Of a stretch of 21,194 bases of DNA, positions 1 to 8,123 are shown in pieces (within the stretch, counting starts at the first letter, position 1; the number at the start of each line of letters is the position of its first letter). This DNA is from Gallionella sp. (lineage in GTDB: Bacteria; Pseudomonadota; Gammaproteobacteria; Burkholderiales; Gallionellaceae). The translations under genes were made by a program, and so were the position numbers. The DNA lies in contig JADGRM010000004.1 in NCBI GenBank assembly GCA_017880945.1, positions 1-21,194 of the forward strand, written 5' to 3'. The notes below the pieces were generated by a model. It made no database searches, was not told the origin of the DNA, and saw only the letters and a program-made list of their open reading frames with translations.

Positions 1-64
1 AAACGCCGCTATCATCCTCGCGCTTTTCGATGTTGAAGCCAAAGAAAGAAAAATAGCGCGGCAA

Positions 65-457
65 GTGGTCTGGTTGCAGATCATAGTTACGCTGACAGTT
101 GCAAGCATCGCTTACAGCACGAAGGGCACACCGCAATTTGCATTGGCGGTGTTAAGCGGGGGTGGCGTGTCTGTGGTCAACGGGGCAATGCTGGCTTGGA
201 GGATGTCTCGATCAGCCTTGCATCCAGCCCGTGAAGTGCCCGATTCCCGTGCCGTGCATCAACAACTCCGGCTTTTGTATTTTTTCGCCGCCGAAAGATT
301 TTTGGTGGTCTTCACGCTGCTTGGTTTGTGCATGGCAGCGCTGAAATTGTCGCCGCTCGCATTATTGGCTGGCTTTGTGATAGGTCAATTAGTGCTGTTG
401 GCGGCTCGATTGTTATTAAGTAAAATTAAGACAGAGATAGTGACTAAAAATGTCTAG
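65..457 (+). CDS. atpI: ATP synthase subunit I (AtpI), start uncertain
   Basis: Small hydrophobic protein of 130 residues at the head of the atp operon. AtpI is an accessory membrane protein thought to help assemble the c-ring or supply magnesium; it is not part of the final enzyme. The sequence shows about four hydrophobic stretches and a mid-protein LSGGG segment that matches the LSGG of E. coli AtpI. The GTG at 65 gives a normal family length. However, the frame stays open to the left edge of the window, no strong ribosome binding site precedes position 65, and the residues just upstream (ARQ) resemble the E. coli ARK that precedes this region, so the true start may lie outside. Its last 8 bases overlap the atpB start, which suggests translational coupling. 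Confidence 0.8.
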   Translation: MVWLQIIVTLTVASIAYSTKGTPQFALAVLSGGGVSVVNGAMLAWRMSRSALHPAREVPDSRAVHQQLRLLYFFAAERFLVVFTLLGLCMAALKLSPLALLAGFVIGQLVLLAARLLLSKIKTEIVTKNV

Positions 458-1313
458 CGAAGCACACACATCAGCAGAATACATCAAGCACCACTTGCAA
501 AACTTGACCTATGGCCATTTGCCAAACGGTAGTTGGGGGGTTGCGCACACGCCCGAAGAAGCCAAGGCGATGGGATTCTGGGCGATCAACCTGGATACAT
601 TCCTTATGTCACTGCTGCTGGGCGCGGTGATCATGTTCGTGTTCCATCGTGCCGCCAAAAGCATTTCCACAGGGACGCCCAGCGGACTTCAGAATTTTTG
701 CGAGTGGGCCATTGAATTCATCGATACCAGCGTGCGCGGTTCATTTTCAGCCAAAAATGACATGATCGCGCCGTTGGCGCTGACCATCTTCTTCTGGGTT
801 TTTGCGATGAACCTGATGGATCTACTGCCGATAGACTATGTGCCCTTGTTGATGCACGAACTCGGCATTCCTTATTTCAAAATTGTTCCCTCTACTGATC
901 CGAACGCCACTTTCGGCATGGCAATCGGCGTGTTCTTGCTGGTGCTTTATTACAGCGTAAAGATGAAAGGTTTGGGCGGATTCGTGGGTGAATTGACGTT
1001 GCAACCATTTGGCAAATGGGGCATGCCTGTCAACCTGTTGCTGGAAGGCGTCAACTTGATCGCCAAACCGATCTCCCTCGCGTTGCGTCTGTTCGGCAAT
1101 ATGTATGCCGGTGAAATGATCTTTATTTTGATCGCGCTGATGGGCGGCACATGGGCTGGGCTTTCGTTGGGTAGTTCAACCTTGTACGGATCACAAATCC
1201 TGCTGTCGTTGGGCTGGGCGATTTTCCATATCCTGATCGTCACCTTGCAGGCTTTCATTTTCATGACGCTGACCGTGGTCTACATGGATATGGCACACCA
1301 GGAACATCATTAA
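450..1313 (+). CDS. atpB: F1Fo ATP synthase subunit a
   Basis: Membrane stator subunit that forms the two proton half-channels against the c-ring. The protein has 287 residues with several transmembrane helices. The essential arginine is R213, in the ALRLFGNMYAGE motif (E. coli R210). E222 and H260, matching the channel residues E219 and H245 of E. coli, are present, and the C-terminal FHILIVTLQAFIFMTLT block is typical. The N-terminus carries the longer periplasmic, His-rich segment common in betaproteobacteria. The ATG at 450 overlaps the end of atpI. A proton-driven rather than sodium-driven enzyme is inferred from subunit c. Confidence 0.97.
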   Translation: MSSEAHTSAEYIKHHLQNLTYGHLPNGSWGVAHTPEEAKAMGFWAINLDTFLMSLLLGAVIMFVFHRAAKSISTGTPSGLQNFCEWAIEFIDTSVRGSFSAKNDMIAPLALTIFFWVFAMNLMDLLPIDYVPLLMHELGIPYFKIVPSTDPNATFGMAIGVFLLVLYYSVKMKGLGGFVGELTLQPFGKWGMPVNLLLEGVNLIAKPISLALRLFGNMYAGEMIFILIALMGGTWAGLSLGSSTLYGSQILLSLGWAIFHILIVTLQAFIFMTLTVVYMDMAHQEHH

Positions 1314-1360
1314 AAAAACGGATTTATTAACTTAACTTTTTCAAACAGGAGAAATAAAAA

Positions 1361-1600
1361 ATGGAAATGGCAAATGCACTGCTGTACATCGCTGGAGCAC
1401 TGATGATGGGTTTGGGCGCGCTGGGCGCGGCTGTCGGTATCGGTATTTTGGGTGGTCGTTTTTTGGAAGGTGCCGCACGTCAACCAGAGCTTATCCCTAT
1501 GTTGCGTACCCAGTTCTTCGTGGTGATGGGTTTGGTCGATGCGGTGCCGATGATTGCTGTCGGTATTGCGATGTACGTTCTGTTTGCGGTGGCGCATTAA
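1361..1600 (+). CDS. atpE: F1Fo ATP synthase subunit c
   Basis: Proteolipid that forms the rotating ring of the Fo sector. The 79-residue protein is a two-helix hairpin: a glycine/alanine-rich helix (about 8-32), a polar loop with RQPE (40-43) that contacts the gamma and epsilon subunits, and a second helix with the ion-carrying acid D60 in GLVDAVPM (E. coli D61). An aspartate without the glutamine/glutamate/serine set of sodium-binding rings points to proton coupling. A clear AGGAG ribosome binding site lies just upstream, in line with the high copy number of c needed per enzyme. Confidence 0.98.
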   Translation: MEMANALLYIAGALMMGLGALGAAVGIGILGGRFLEGAARQPELIPMLRTQFFVVMGLVDAVPMIAVGIAMYVLFAVAH

Positions 1601-1643
1601 TTCGCCATAAGCGACAACGCATAATTTAAGAAAGGTAGCTTGC

Positions 1644-2117
1644 ATGAATATCAATGCAACTCTTCTCGCTCAGACGATCATGTTCGCACTGTTCGTGTGG
1701 TTCTGCATGAAGTTCGTCTGGCCCCCGATCATGGCCGCGCTGGAGCAACGCAAGAAACATATCGCCGATGGTTTGGCGGATGCGGAGCGGGCGAAGCACG
1801 ATCTGGAATTGGCCGCCAAGCGTTCCGCAGAGATTTTGCGTGAAGCGAAGGAAAAGGTCGGCGAAATCGTGGCCAATGGGGAAAAACGCGCCAGCGAGAT
1901 CGTCGAGACAGCCAAGGCGCAAGCCAAGGTAGAAGGCGATCGTATCATTGCGGGTGCCAAGGCCGAGATCGATCAGGAAGTGTTTCGTGCCAAGGAACAA
2001 TTGCGCACCCAGGTGTCGTCAATCGCGCTTGCAGGCGCGAGCAAGATCCTGGGTCGTGAAATCGACGCCAAGACGCACAGTGACCTGCTCGATAAACTCG
2101 TTGCGGAAATCAAATAG
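1644..2117 (+). CDS. atpF: F1Fo ATP synthase subunit b
   Basis: Peripheral stalk subunit that ties the a subunit in the membrane to the F1 head through delta. The length, 157 residues, is almost that of E. coli (156). One N-terminal membrane helix (about 5-25) is followed by a long, highly charged, alanine-rich region that should form the parallel coiled coil of the b dimer. The C-terminus resembles the delta-binding end. It lies 43 bases after atpE, is preceded by a GAAAGG-type ribosome binding site, and is only 2 bases from atpH. Confidence 0.97.
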   Translation: MNINATLLAQTIMFALFVWFCMKFVWPPIMAALEQRKKHIADGLADAERAKHDLELAAKRSAEILREAKEKVGEIVANGEKRASEIVETAKAQAKVEGDRIIAGAKAEIDQEVFRAKEQLRTQVSSIALAGASKILGREIDAKTHSDLLDKLVAEIK

Positions 2118-2119
2118 CC

Positions 2120-2653
2120 ATGGCTGAAGCCCTTACCACAGCCAGACCCTACGCTCAGGCGGCATTCGAAGAAGCGCAGAAGCTCGGAGATTTAAAAGAC
2201 TGGTCTGAAATGCTGCTGTCGCTCACCGAAGCGATCAGTCATGCGGAAGTTCGCGCGGTTGTCACCAGCCCGCGCTTTCTCAAAGCGCAGATCGAAAAAT
2301 TGATGGACGGCCTGCTGGGTAGCCAGGTAAAAGTTCAGCAACGCAACTTCGTCCGGATACTGGTGGACAATCAGCGTCTGCTGTTGTTGCCGGAAATCGT
2401 CGTTCTGTTCGAAGCGTTGCGCGCAGAAGCGGAAAAGACCGTGAATGTCGTGGTGGACTCAGCGTTCGAATTGTCTGCCGCGCAACAGGAAAAGATCATC
2501 GCTTCGCTGAAGGCACGCTTGGGCCGCGAGATCAAGCTGGTCTGCAAAGTAAATAAAGAATTGCTGGGCGGCATAGTGATTCGTGCCGGAGACAAGGTGA
2601 TCGATGGTTCTGTGCGCACCCGTCTTGGCGAAATGGCAAATGCGCTTGCTTGA
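2120..2653 (+). CDS. atpH: F1Fo ATP synthase subunit delta
   Basis: Stator subunit on top of F1 that connects alpha to the b dimer. The length, 177 residues, is identical to that of E. coli. The N-terminal helical domain begins with TTARPYAQAAFEEA, matching the family's ARPYAxAxF pattern, and the C-terminal part ends with the conserved GGIVIRAGDKVIDGSVRTRL block. The start ATG is 2 bases after the atpF stop, so translation is probably coupled. Confidence 0.97.
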   Translation: MAEALTTARPYAQAAFEEAQKLGDLKDWSEMLLSLTEAISHAEVRAVVTSPRFLKAQIEKLMDGLLGSQVKVQQRNFVRILVDNQRLLLLPEIVVLFEALRAEAEKTVNVVVDSAFELSAAQQEKIIASLKARLGREIKLVCKVNKELLGGIVIRAGDKVIDGSVRTRLGEMANALA

Positions 2654-2701
2654 TTAAAAATACACTGGCCTGATAAAAGATATATCAATGAGGAAATGCA
2701 C

Positions 2702-4243
2702 ATGAAGCTCAACCCTTCTGAAATTAGTAATTTGATTCGCAGCCGCATCGAAAACTTCGACGCACTGACACAAGCGCGCACTGAAGGTACAGTGGTTAGC
2801 GTCACCGACGGTATTGTTCGTGTACACGGACTTTCCGACGTAATGCAGGGTGAAATGCTGGAATTCCCCGGCAATACCTTCGGTCTTGCGCTTAACCTCG
2901 AGCGGGATTCTGTCGGCGCGGTGGTGCTCGGTGAATATGAGCACATCACTGAAGGCGATACCGTCAAATGTACCGGCCGAATTCTTGAAGTGCCGGTTGG
3001 TCCGGAGTTGTGTGGACGTGTGGTGAATGCGCTGGGTCAGCCGATCGACGGTAAGGGCCCGATCAACACCAAGATGACCGACAAGATTGAAAAAGTGGCG
3101 CCGGGTGTGATTGCGCGCAAGTCCGTTGATCAACCGGTACAAACCGGTTTGAAATCGATCGACTCGATGGTTCCGATTGGTCGGGGTCAGCGTGAACTGA
3201 TCATTGGCGATCGCCAGACCGGCAAGACCGCCGTGGCGGTGGATACCATCATCAATCAAAAGGGTCAGAACATGACCTGCGTGTATGTGGCTATCGGTCA
3301 AAAAGCATCGACCATCGCCAACGTGGTACGCAAGCTTGAAGAACATGGCGCGCTGGGTTATACCATCGTGGTCGCAGCCACCGCTTCGGATTCCGCCGCG
3401 ATGCAGTTCCTTGCGCCTTACGCCGGCTGCACCATGGGCGAATATTTCCGCGATCGCGGCCAGGATGCGCTGATCGTTTATGATGACTTGACCAAGCAAG
3501 CTTGGGCATACCGTCAGATATCTCTGTTGCTGCGCCGTCCACCGGGCCGTGAAGCGTATCCTGGCGACGTGTTTTATTTGCACTCACGTTTGCTGGAACG
3601 TGCGGCTCGCGTGAATGCCGACTACGTGGAAGCGTTCACCAAAGGTGCAGTCAAAGGCCAAACCGGTTCGCTGACCGCATTGCCTATCATTGAGACACAG
3701 GCTGGTGACGTGTCCGCCTTCGTTCCGACCAACGTGATCTCTATCACTGACGGCCAGATTTTTTTGGAAACCGATCTGTTCAATGCGGGTATCCGTCCTG
3801 CGATCAACGCCGGTGTCTCGGTGTCTCGCGTGGGTGGCGCGGCGCAAACCAAGGTGATCAAGAAGCTTGGCGGCGGTGTGCGTTTGGCATTGGCGCAGTA
3901 TCGTGAATTGGCGGCCTTCGCGCAGTTCGCATCCGACCTGGACGAAGCGACCCGCAAGCAACTGGAGCGCGGCCGAATGGTGACCGAACTGATGAAGCAG
4001 TTGCAGTACGCCCCGTTGTCGGTAGCAACCATGGCAGTCACACTGTTCTCCGTTAACAAGGGCTATTTTGACGACGTTCCAGTGAATAAAGCGCTGGCGT
4101 TCGAGGCGGGATTGCACACCTACCTGAAATCCAATAGCAAGACCCTGCTGGACACGATCGAGTCCAGCAAGGATCTCAATGCCGACAACGAAAAACTGTT
4201 GTCTGCAGCAATTGAGAAATTCAAGTCTACGGCTGTATATTAG
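2702..4243 (+). CDS. atpA: F1Fo ATP synthase subunit alpha
   Basis: Non-catalytic nucleotide-binding subunit of the F1 hexamer. With the ATG at 2702 the protein has 513 residues, exactly the E. coli length, and begins MKLNPSEIS like its homologues. An in-frame ATG two codons earlier (2696) touches the GAGGAA ribosome binding site, so 2702 is the better start. The beta-barrel domain comes first, then the P-loop GDRQTGKT (169-176), and the arginine finger R376 in SVSRVGGAAQ lies at the same position as in E. coli. No disruption is seen. Confidence 0.98.
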   Translation: MKLNPSEISNLIRSRIENFDALTQARTEGTVVSVTDGIVRVHGLSDVMQGEMLEFPGNTFGLALNLERDSVGAVVLGEYEHITEGDTVKCTGRILEVPVGPELCGRVVNALGQPIDGKGPINTKMTDKIEKVAPGVIARKSVDQPVQTGLKSIDSMVPIGRGQRELIIGDRQTGKTAVAVDTIINQKGQNMTCVYVAIGQKASTIANVVRKLEEHGALGYTIVVAATASDSAAMQFLAPYAGCTMGEYFRDRGQDALIVYDDLTKQAWAYRQISLLLRRPPGREAYPGDVFYLHSRLLERAARVNADYVEAFTKGAVKGQTGSLTALPIIETQAGDVSAFVPTNVISITDGQIFLETDLFNAGIRPAINAGVSVSRVGGAAQTKVIKKLGGGVRLALAQYRELAAFAQFASDLDEATRKQLERGRMVTELMKQLQYAPLSVATMAVTLFSVNKGYFDDVPVNKALAFEAGLHTYLKSNSKTLLDTIESSKDLNADNEKLLSAAIEKFKSTAVY

Positions 4244-4257
4244 GGCGGGGGTGAGAA

Positions 4258-5124
4258 ATGGCTGGCAGTAAAGAGATCCGCGCAAAGATCAAGAGTGTAG
4301 AAAATACACGCAAGATCACGCGCGCCATGGAAATGGTCGCCGCAGCCAAGATGCGTAAAGCGCAGGAACGTATGCGCGCTGCGCGCCCCTACGCAGAAAA
4401 GATTCGCGCAGTGGCTGCGCACTTGTCGCGCGCAAACCCGGAATACAAACATCCCTTTTTGGTAAAGCGCGAAGAAAACCGGAATGTCGGCCTGATCGTG
4501 GTAACTTCGGACAAGGGTCTGTGCGGCGGGCTGAACACCAACATCCTGCGGCTCGCGGTGAGCCGCATGAAGGACTGGGAAAATGAAGGCAAGGGCATTC
4601 TGGTGTGCCCGATCGGCAACAAGGGCCTGGGCTTCATGTCGCGCATCGGCGCCAAGGTCAAATCCAATCTGACCGGTCTGGGTGATACGCCGCATATCGA
4701 AAAACTGATCGGCGCGGTGAAGCTGATGCTTGATGCCTACACAGCTGGAGAGATCGACGCGATACACATCAGCTACAACCATTTCGTCAACACGATGAAA
4801 CAGGAGCCGCGCGTGGAACAATTGCTGCCGCTGAGCGGCGAGCAGATGGGAACCGCCGAGGGAACCTGGGATTACATCTATGAACCGGATGCCAAGCAGG
4901 TGATCGACGAGCTGCTGGTGCGTTACATTGAATCGCTGGTTTACCAGGCCGTGGTGGAAAACATGGCTTCCGAACAAAGCGCGCGGATGGTGGCGATGAA
5001 GGCCGCGTCGGATAACGCCAAGAGCGTGATCAGCGAGCTTAAGCTGGTATACAACAAGGCGCGCCAAGCGGCCATCACCCGAGAAATTTCAGAAATCGTG
5101 AGCGGTGCTGCAGCGGTTGGTTAA
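4258..5124 (+). CDS. atpG: F1Fo ATP synthase subunit gamma
   Basis: Central rotor shaft that turns inside the alpha3-beta3 head. The 288 residues compare with 287 in E. coli. The conserved N-terminal helix (KEIRAKIKSVENTRKITRAMEMVAAAKM), the central TSDKGLCGGLNTN motif, and the C-terminal helix (ASEQSARMVAMKAASDNA...YNKARQAAITREISEIVSGAAA) are all present. The gene starts 14 bases after atpA behind a GGGGGTGAG ribosome binding site. It is a standard member of the family. Confidence 0.98.
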   Translation: MAGSKEIRAKIKSVENTRKITRAMEMVAAAKMRKAQERMRAARPYAEKIRAVAAHLSRANPEYKHPFLVKREENRNVGLIVVTSDKGLCGGLNTNILRLAVSRMKDWENEGKGILVCPIGNKGLGFMSRIGAKVKSNLTGLGDTPHIEKLIGAVKLMLDAYTAGEIDAIHISYNHFVNTMKQEPRVEQLLPLSGEQMGTAEGTWDYIYEPDAKQVIDELLVRYIESLVYQAVVENMASEQSARMVAMKAASDNAKSVISELKLVYNKARQAAITREISEIVSGAAAVG

Positions 5125-5172
5125 GTGTTGAGCTGCAAAATACAAAATTAATCTAGACGGGGAATTTTAAAA

Positions 5173-6591
5173 ATGAATCAAGGAAAGATTGTTCAGTGTA
5201 TCGGTGCGGTAGTCGACATCGAATTTCCACGCGATCAAATGCCCAAAGTGTATGAAGCACTGCAGCTGGCAGATGTCGGCTCTTCAACCGCAGAGGCGGG
5301 TTTGACTTTTGAAGTGGAACAGCAACTCGGTGATGGCGTGGTTCGTACCATTGCAATGGGTTCTTCCGACGGATTGCGTCGGGGCATGAAAGTGAATGCC
5401 AGCGGCAGCGGAATTAAAGTTCCTGTCGGCAGCGGTACGCTGGGACGTATCATGGATGTGCTGGGTCGCCCGATCGACGATGCCGGTGAGATCAAGTGTG
5501 ACGAAAGACGCGAGATTCACCAGAAGGCGCCAAAGTTTGACGAATTGTCCCCATCCATTGATCTGCTGGAGACCGGCATCAAGGTGATCGACTTGGTTTG
5601 TCCATTTGCCAAGGGCGGCAAGGTCGGCCTGTTCGGTGGCGCAGGTGTCGGCAAGACCGTGAACATGCTGGAACTCATCAACAACATTGCTAAGCAGCAC
5701 GCAGGCCTCTCGGTGTTTGCCGGCGTGGGCGAGCGCACACGTGAAGGCAATGACTTCTACCATGAAATGTCGGAAGCGGGCGTTATCAAGCTGGACAATT
5801 TGCCCGAGTCCAAAGTAGCCATGGTGTTCGGTCAGATGAATGAACCGCCCGGTAACCGTTTGCGCGTGGCGTTGTCCGGCCTGACCATGGCCGAGCATTT
5901 CCGTGATGAAGGCCGCGACATCCTGTTCTTTGTCGACAACATCTATCGATTCACACTGGCCGGTACCGAAGTGTCCGCGTTGTTGGGCCGCATGCCTTCC
6001 GCGGTAGGTTACCAGCCGACGTTGGCGGAAGAAATGGGCCGCCTGCAAGAACGCATCACCTCCACCAAGACCGGTTCGATCACCTCGATTCAGGCGGTGT
6101 ATGTGCCTGCGGATGACTTGACCGACCCGTCACCTGCAACCACCTTCCTGCATCTCGATTCTACCGTGGTGTTGTCACGTGACATCGCCTCGCTGGGTAT
6201 CTACCCTGCGGTCGATCCGCTGGACTCCACTTCGCGTCAGCTCGATCCGCTGGTGGTGGGCGAAGAACATTACAACGTGGCGCGCGGTGTGCAGCAAACC
6301 CTGCAGCGCTATAAGGAATTGCGCGACATCATCGCGATCTTGGGTATGGACGAATTGGCACCGGAAGACAAATTGGCCGTCGCACGCGCCCGCAAGATTC
6401 AGCGCTTCTTGTCGCAACCGTTCCACGTGGCTGAAGTATTTACCGGGAGCCCGGGCAAATACGTCACACTGAAAGAAACGATCAAGGGCTTCAAAGGCAT
6501 CATCGAAGGCGAATATGATCACTTGCCGGAACAAGCGTTCTACATGGTGGGCGGTATCGAAGAAGCGGTTGAAAAGGCCAAGACACTGTAG
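5173..6591 (+). CDS. atpD: F1Fo ATP synthase subunit beta
   Basis: Catalytic subunit of F1. The protein has 472 residues and contains the P-loop GGAGVGKT (155-162, with K161 and T162), the GERTREG motif (186-192) with the catalytic glutamate and arginine, the ALLGRMPSAVGYQPT stretch, and DELAPEDK in place of the DELSEED loop that couples to gamma. The C-terminal domain ends with EEAVEKAKTL as in E. coli. It follows atpG after 48 bases. All active-site motifs are intact. Confidence 0.99.
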   Translation: MNQGKIVQCIGAVVDIEFPRDQMPKVYEALQLADVGSSTAEAGLTFEVEQQLGDGVVRTIAMGSSDGLRRGMKVNASGSGIKVPVGSGTLGRIMDVLGRPIDDAGEIKCDERREIHQKAPKFDELSPSIDLLETGIKVIDLVCPFAKGGKVGLFGGAGVGKTVNMLELINNIAKQHAGLSVFAGVGERTREGNDFYHEMSEAGVIKLDNLPESKVAMVFGQMNEPPGNRLRVALSGLTMAEHFRDEGRDILFFVDNIYRFTLAGTEVSALLGRMPSAVGYQPTLAEEMGRLQERITSTKTGSITSIQAVYVPADDLTDPSPATTFLHLDSTVVLSRDIASLGIYPAVDPLDSTSRQLDPLVVGEEHYNVARGVQQTLQRYKELRDIIAILGMDELAPEDKLAVARARKIQRFLSQPFHVAEVFTGSPGKYVTLKETIKGFKGIIEGEYDHLPEQAFYMVGGIEEAVEKAKTL

Positions 6592-6608
6592 GAACAATGG
6601 GGACAACC

Positions 6609-7037
6609 ATGGCAATGACCGTACATGTAGACGTAGTTAGCGCGGAAGCGTCCATTTTCTCAGGGCTGGCTGAAATGGTAGTGGTTCCTGGCGAAATGGG
6701 CGAGTTGGGTATTTATCCGCGGCACACTGCATTGATGACGCGCATCAAACCCGGTTCTGTGAGGATCAAGCGACCCGACCAGGAACAGGAAGAGTTGATT
6801 TATGTGTCTGGTGGTATGCTTGAGATACAGCCTGGTGTCGTAACCATACTTGCAGATACTGCGATACGCGGCGGTGACTTGGATGAAGTGCGTGCGCTGC
6901 AAGCCAAGCAAGATGCCGAAGAGGCGATGAAAAATCGCAGCTCTGATATCGATTACGCTCAGGCGCAAGCCGAATTGGCCGAAGCGATCGCACAACTCGC
7001 AGCGATCAAACAACTGCGCAAAAGTAGCGGGCATTAA
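6609..7037 (+). CDS. atpC: F1Fo ATP synthase subunit epsilon
   Basis: Rotor subunit that contacts gamma and the c-ring and can inhibit ATP hydrolysis. Three in-frame ATGs exist (6597, 6609, 6615). The one at 6609 gives MAMTVHVDVVSAE, matching the E. coli start MAMTYHLDVVSAE, and a protein of 142 residues. The N-terminal beta sandwich (about 1-86, with GELGIYPRHTALMTRIKPG) is followed by the two-helix C-terminal domain (DYAQAQAELAEAIAQLAAIKQL). It is the last gene of the operon; a strong hairpin lies 24 bases downstream. Confidence 0.97.
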   Translation: MAMTVHVDVVSAEASIFSGLAEMVVVPGEMGELGIYPRHTALMTRIKPGSVRIKRPDQEQEELIYVSGGMLEIQPGVVTILADTAIRGGDLDEVRALQAKQDAEEAMKNRSSDIDYAQAQAELAEAIAQLAAIKQLRKSSGH

Positions 7038-7060
7038 GGTTTAAGCGATATAAACAACAA

Positions 7061-7084
7061 AAAAGCAGCTTCGGCTGCTTTTTT
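7061..7084. terminator. Bidirectional intrinsic terminator after the atp operon
   Basis: A perfect 10-bp stem (7061-7070 pairing with 7075-7084) encloses a TTCG tetraloop. The outer five pairs are A:T, so both strands have a run of A before the hairpin and a run of T at its end. It sits between the atpC stop (7037) and the stop of the convergent gene at 7135, and should end transcription from both sides. One bulged base (A7060) separates it from four further pairs that extend the stem. Confidence 0.93.
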
Positions 7085-7134
7085 GTTGACGCGAAAATAT
7101 AAAACATCAATGTCGGATTTAAAACCGATCGAAA

Positions 7135-7641
7135 TTAGCGGGCAGTAAGAATTCTTATTAAACGCGCAAAAACGTACCAAACGGCGAAGAATGCCAACCA
7201 AACTATAACGCCCACGATAAAAGCAAATATGATGCTTTCCGCAGTCAGATTAAAGGAGGGCAAAAAGGCTTCCCATGTTGCGCGAGCAATGAGCGGATCG
7301 ATCTTGGCAATCAAATAAACCAGCTGATGAAACAAGTCTGTATTGAGCGCTTCCAGCGCCCGCCTTAATTGCTCGGCCGAATTGACCATCGCCTGAATAG
7401 CCGCTCCCTCATTATGAAATGTCGAATCGGGACTGGCCAGATGATGCAGGATAAGCTCTTGAAGGCTGCCATGATGGAATTGATTGGCAATCTCCTGGAA
7501 TGGTGCAAGATCCTGAATCACCTGATCCAGCCGACCGCCTACGCGTTGCCGATATTGGGCAATGAAGCTCGGAATACAGCCCGCAGCAACAATACCCGCC
7601 ACCAAAACAATACGATCCAAAATTCCGCGCACGAAATCCAT
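7135..7641 (-). CDS. Small membrane protein, DUF2937-like
   Basis: Protein of 168 residues of unknown function. A hydrophobic stretch at about 8-27 and a stronger C-terminal membrane helix at about 134-160 bracket a hydrophilic, probably helical middle region, so both ends are membrane-anchored. The segments IPSFIAQYRQRVGGRLDQ and QELILHHLASPDSTFHNEGAAIQAM look like the DUF2937 family of Gammaproteobacteria and Betaproteobacteria; this is recognition from memory, not a search. I chose the ATG at 7641 because an AGGTG sequence lies just upstream; a GTG at 7647 is also in frame. It is convergent with the atp operon and appears to be transcribed alone from the extended -10 element at 7686-7697. 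Confidence 0.8.
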   Translation of the reverse strand: MDFVRGILDRIVLVAGIVAAGCIPSFIAQYRQRVGGRLDQVIQDLAPFQEIANQFHHGSLQELILHHLASPDSTFHNEGAAIQAMVNSAEQLRRALEALNTDLFHQLVYLIAKIDPLIARATWEAFLPSFNLTAESIIFAFIVGVIVWLAFFAVWYVFARLIRILTAR

Positions 7642-7862
7642 GAACACCTAACAAAGAAGATTAAACACAAATGAAACGATCCGAAATTCTAACATAACCA
7701 CTTGATGAAATTACAAAAAGCAAATCAAGCAATCAAGAAACAGAATGAACAAATTGCAAGGTAATCGATAGCCAGTTAATTAGGCCCGAACAGTGAAAAT
7801 GGCAAATGAAAAGCAAGGCGCCGCGTGCTACAGCAAAATCTATTTCCGTTCAACAAGTCCGT
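7642..7862. other. AT-rich spacer without a gene
   Basis: Apart from the promoter candidate at 7686-7697 I see no coding frame with protein-like composition, no hairpin with a T run and no repeat here. The base composition is clearly more AT-rich than that of the flanking genes. Together with the pseudogene to its right it makes up the longest stretch of the window without an intact gene. Confidence 0.6.
7686..7697 (-). promoter_or_regulatory. Extended -10 promoter candidate for the DUF2937-like gene
   Basis: Read on the minus strand this is TTATGTTAGAAT, containing TGTTAGAAT, a good extended -10 (TGnTATAAT type). A TTGTAA lies upstream with a wide 19-base gap, so the -35 is weak. The predicted transcription start lies about 38 bases before the gene's ATG. 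The same 12 bases occur upstream of hemC. Confidence 0.5.
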
Positions 7863-8109
7863 CTAGTGTGCGGTTGGAACGTTTTTGTCGTCAACTACAA
7901 CCGTTTTATCCAAGTTGTAATAACGTTTGCGGTTGGTATTGACCGTGGGCAAATAATTACGGGTCTCTTCATAAGGCAGTTTTTCGTGCAGCGTTGAGGT
8001 TGTTGATACGCTGTAAGCCATCCTCGAAACGTTGCTTGCCTTTGGCGTCGGTGAATGCTTGCATTACATTGCTCGGGCCGGTGTTGTAGGCAAAAAGCAG
8101 GTCGTAAAA
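7863..8109 (-). pseudogene. Remnant of a lytic transglycosylase (SLT/MltC-like) C-terminus, frameshifted
   Basis: On the minus strand, the frame starting at 8109 reads FYDLLFAYNTGPSNVMQAF and continues to QRINNL, then runs into a stop at 7969-7971. The next frame reads LHEKLPYEETRNYLPTVNTN and continues to a stop at 7863-7865. AYNTGP-x(n)-RIN and LPYEETRNYL are the conserved end of the SLT transglycosylase fold that cleaves peptidoglycan, here closest in style to MltC-type enzymes. The two halves are joined by a one-base shift between about 7985 and 8005. The catalytic glutamate region and start are missing: a TGA at 8110-8112 precedes the fragment and the ppc stop lies 14 bases upstream. It is therefore a dead 3' fragment, probably left by a deletion that brought ppc next to it. 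Confidence 0.8.
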
Positions 8110-8123
8110 TCAGAACGCAGAAC

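Noticed and set aside
2696..2701. Earlier in-frame ATG for atpA
   Set aside because: It abuts the ribosome binding site with no spacing; the ATG at 2702 matches the family start and length.
2654..3583. Open frame of 309 codons antisense to atpA
   Set aside because: It mirrors the coding strand of a highly conserved gene, has His/Arg-rich non-protein-like composition and no family resemblance; the same applies to antisense frames at 3584-4285, 4240-5067 and 5284-6048.
450..7037. Possible sodium-driven or otherwise unusual ATP synthase
   Set aside because: Subunit c has an aspartate carboxylate without the sodium-coordinating residues, and gene order and all subunits are standard.
7112..7127. 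Near-palindrome TCGGATTTAAAACCGA downstream of the atp terminator
   Set aside because: The central pairs are mismatched and it has no clear partner; it is too short to call a site.
7806..7997. 63-codon + strand frame in the ppc downstream gap
   Set aside because: It lies antisense to the transglycosylase relic, has no ribosome binding site and no family features.
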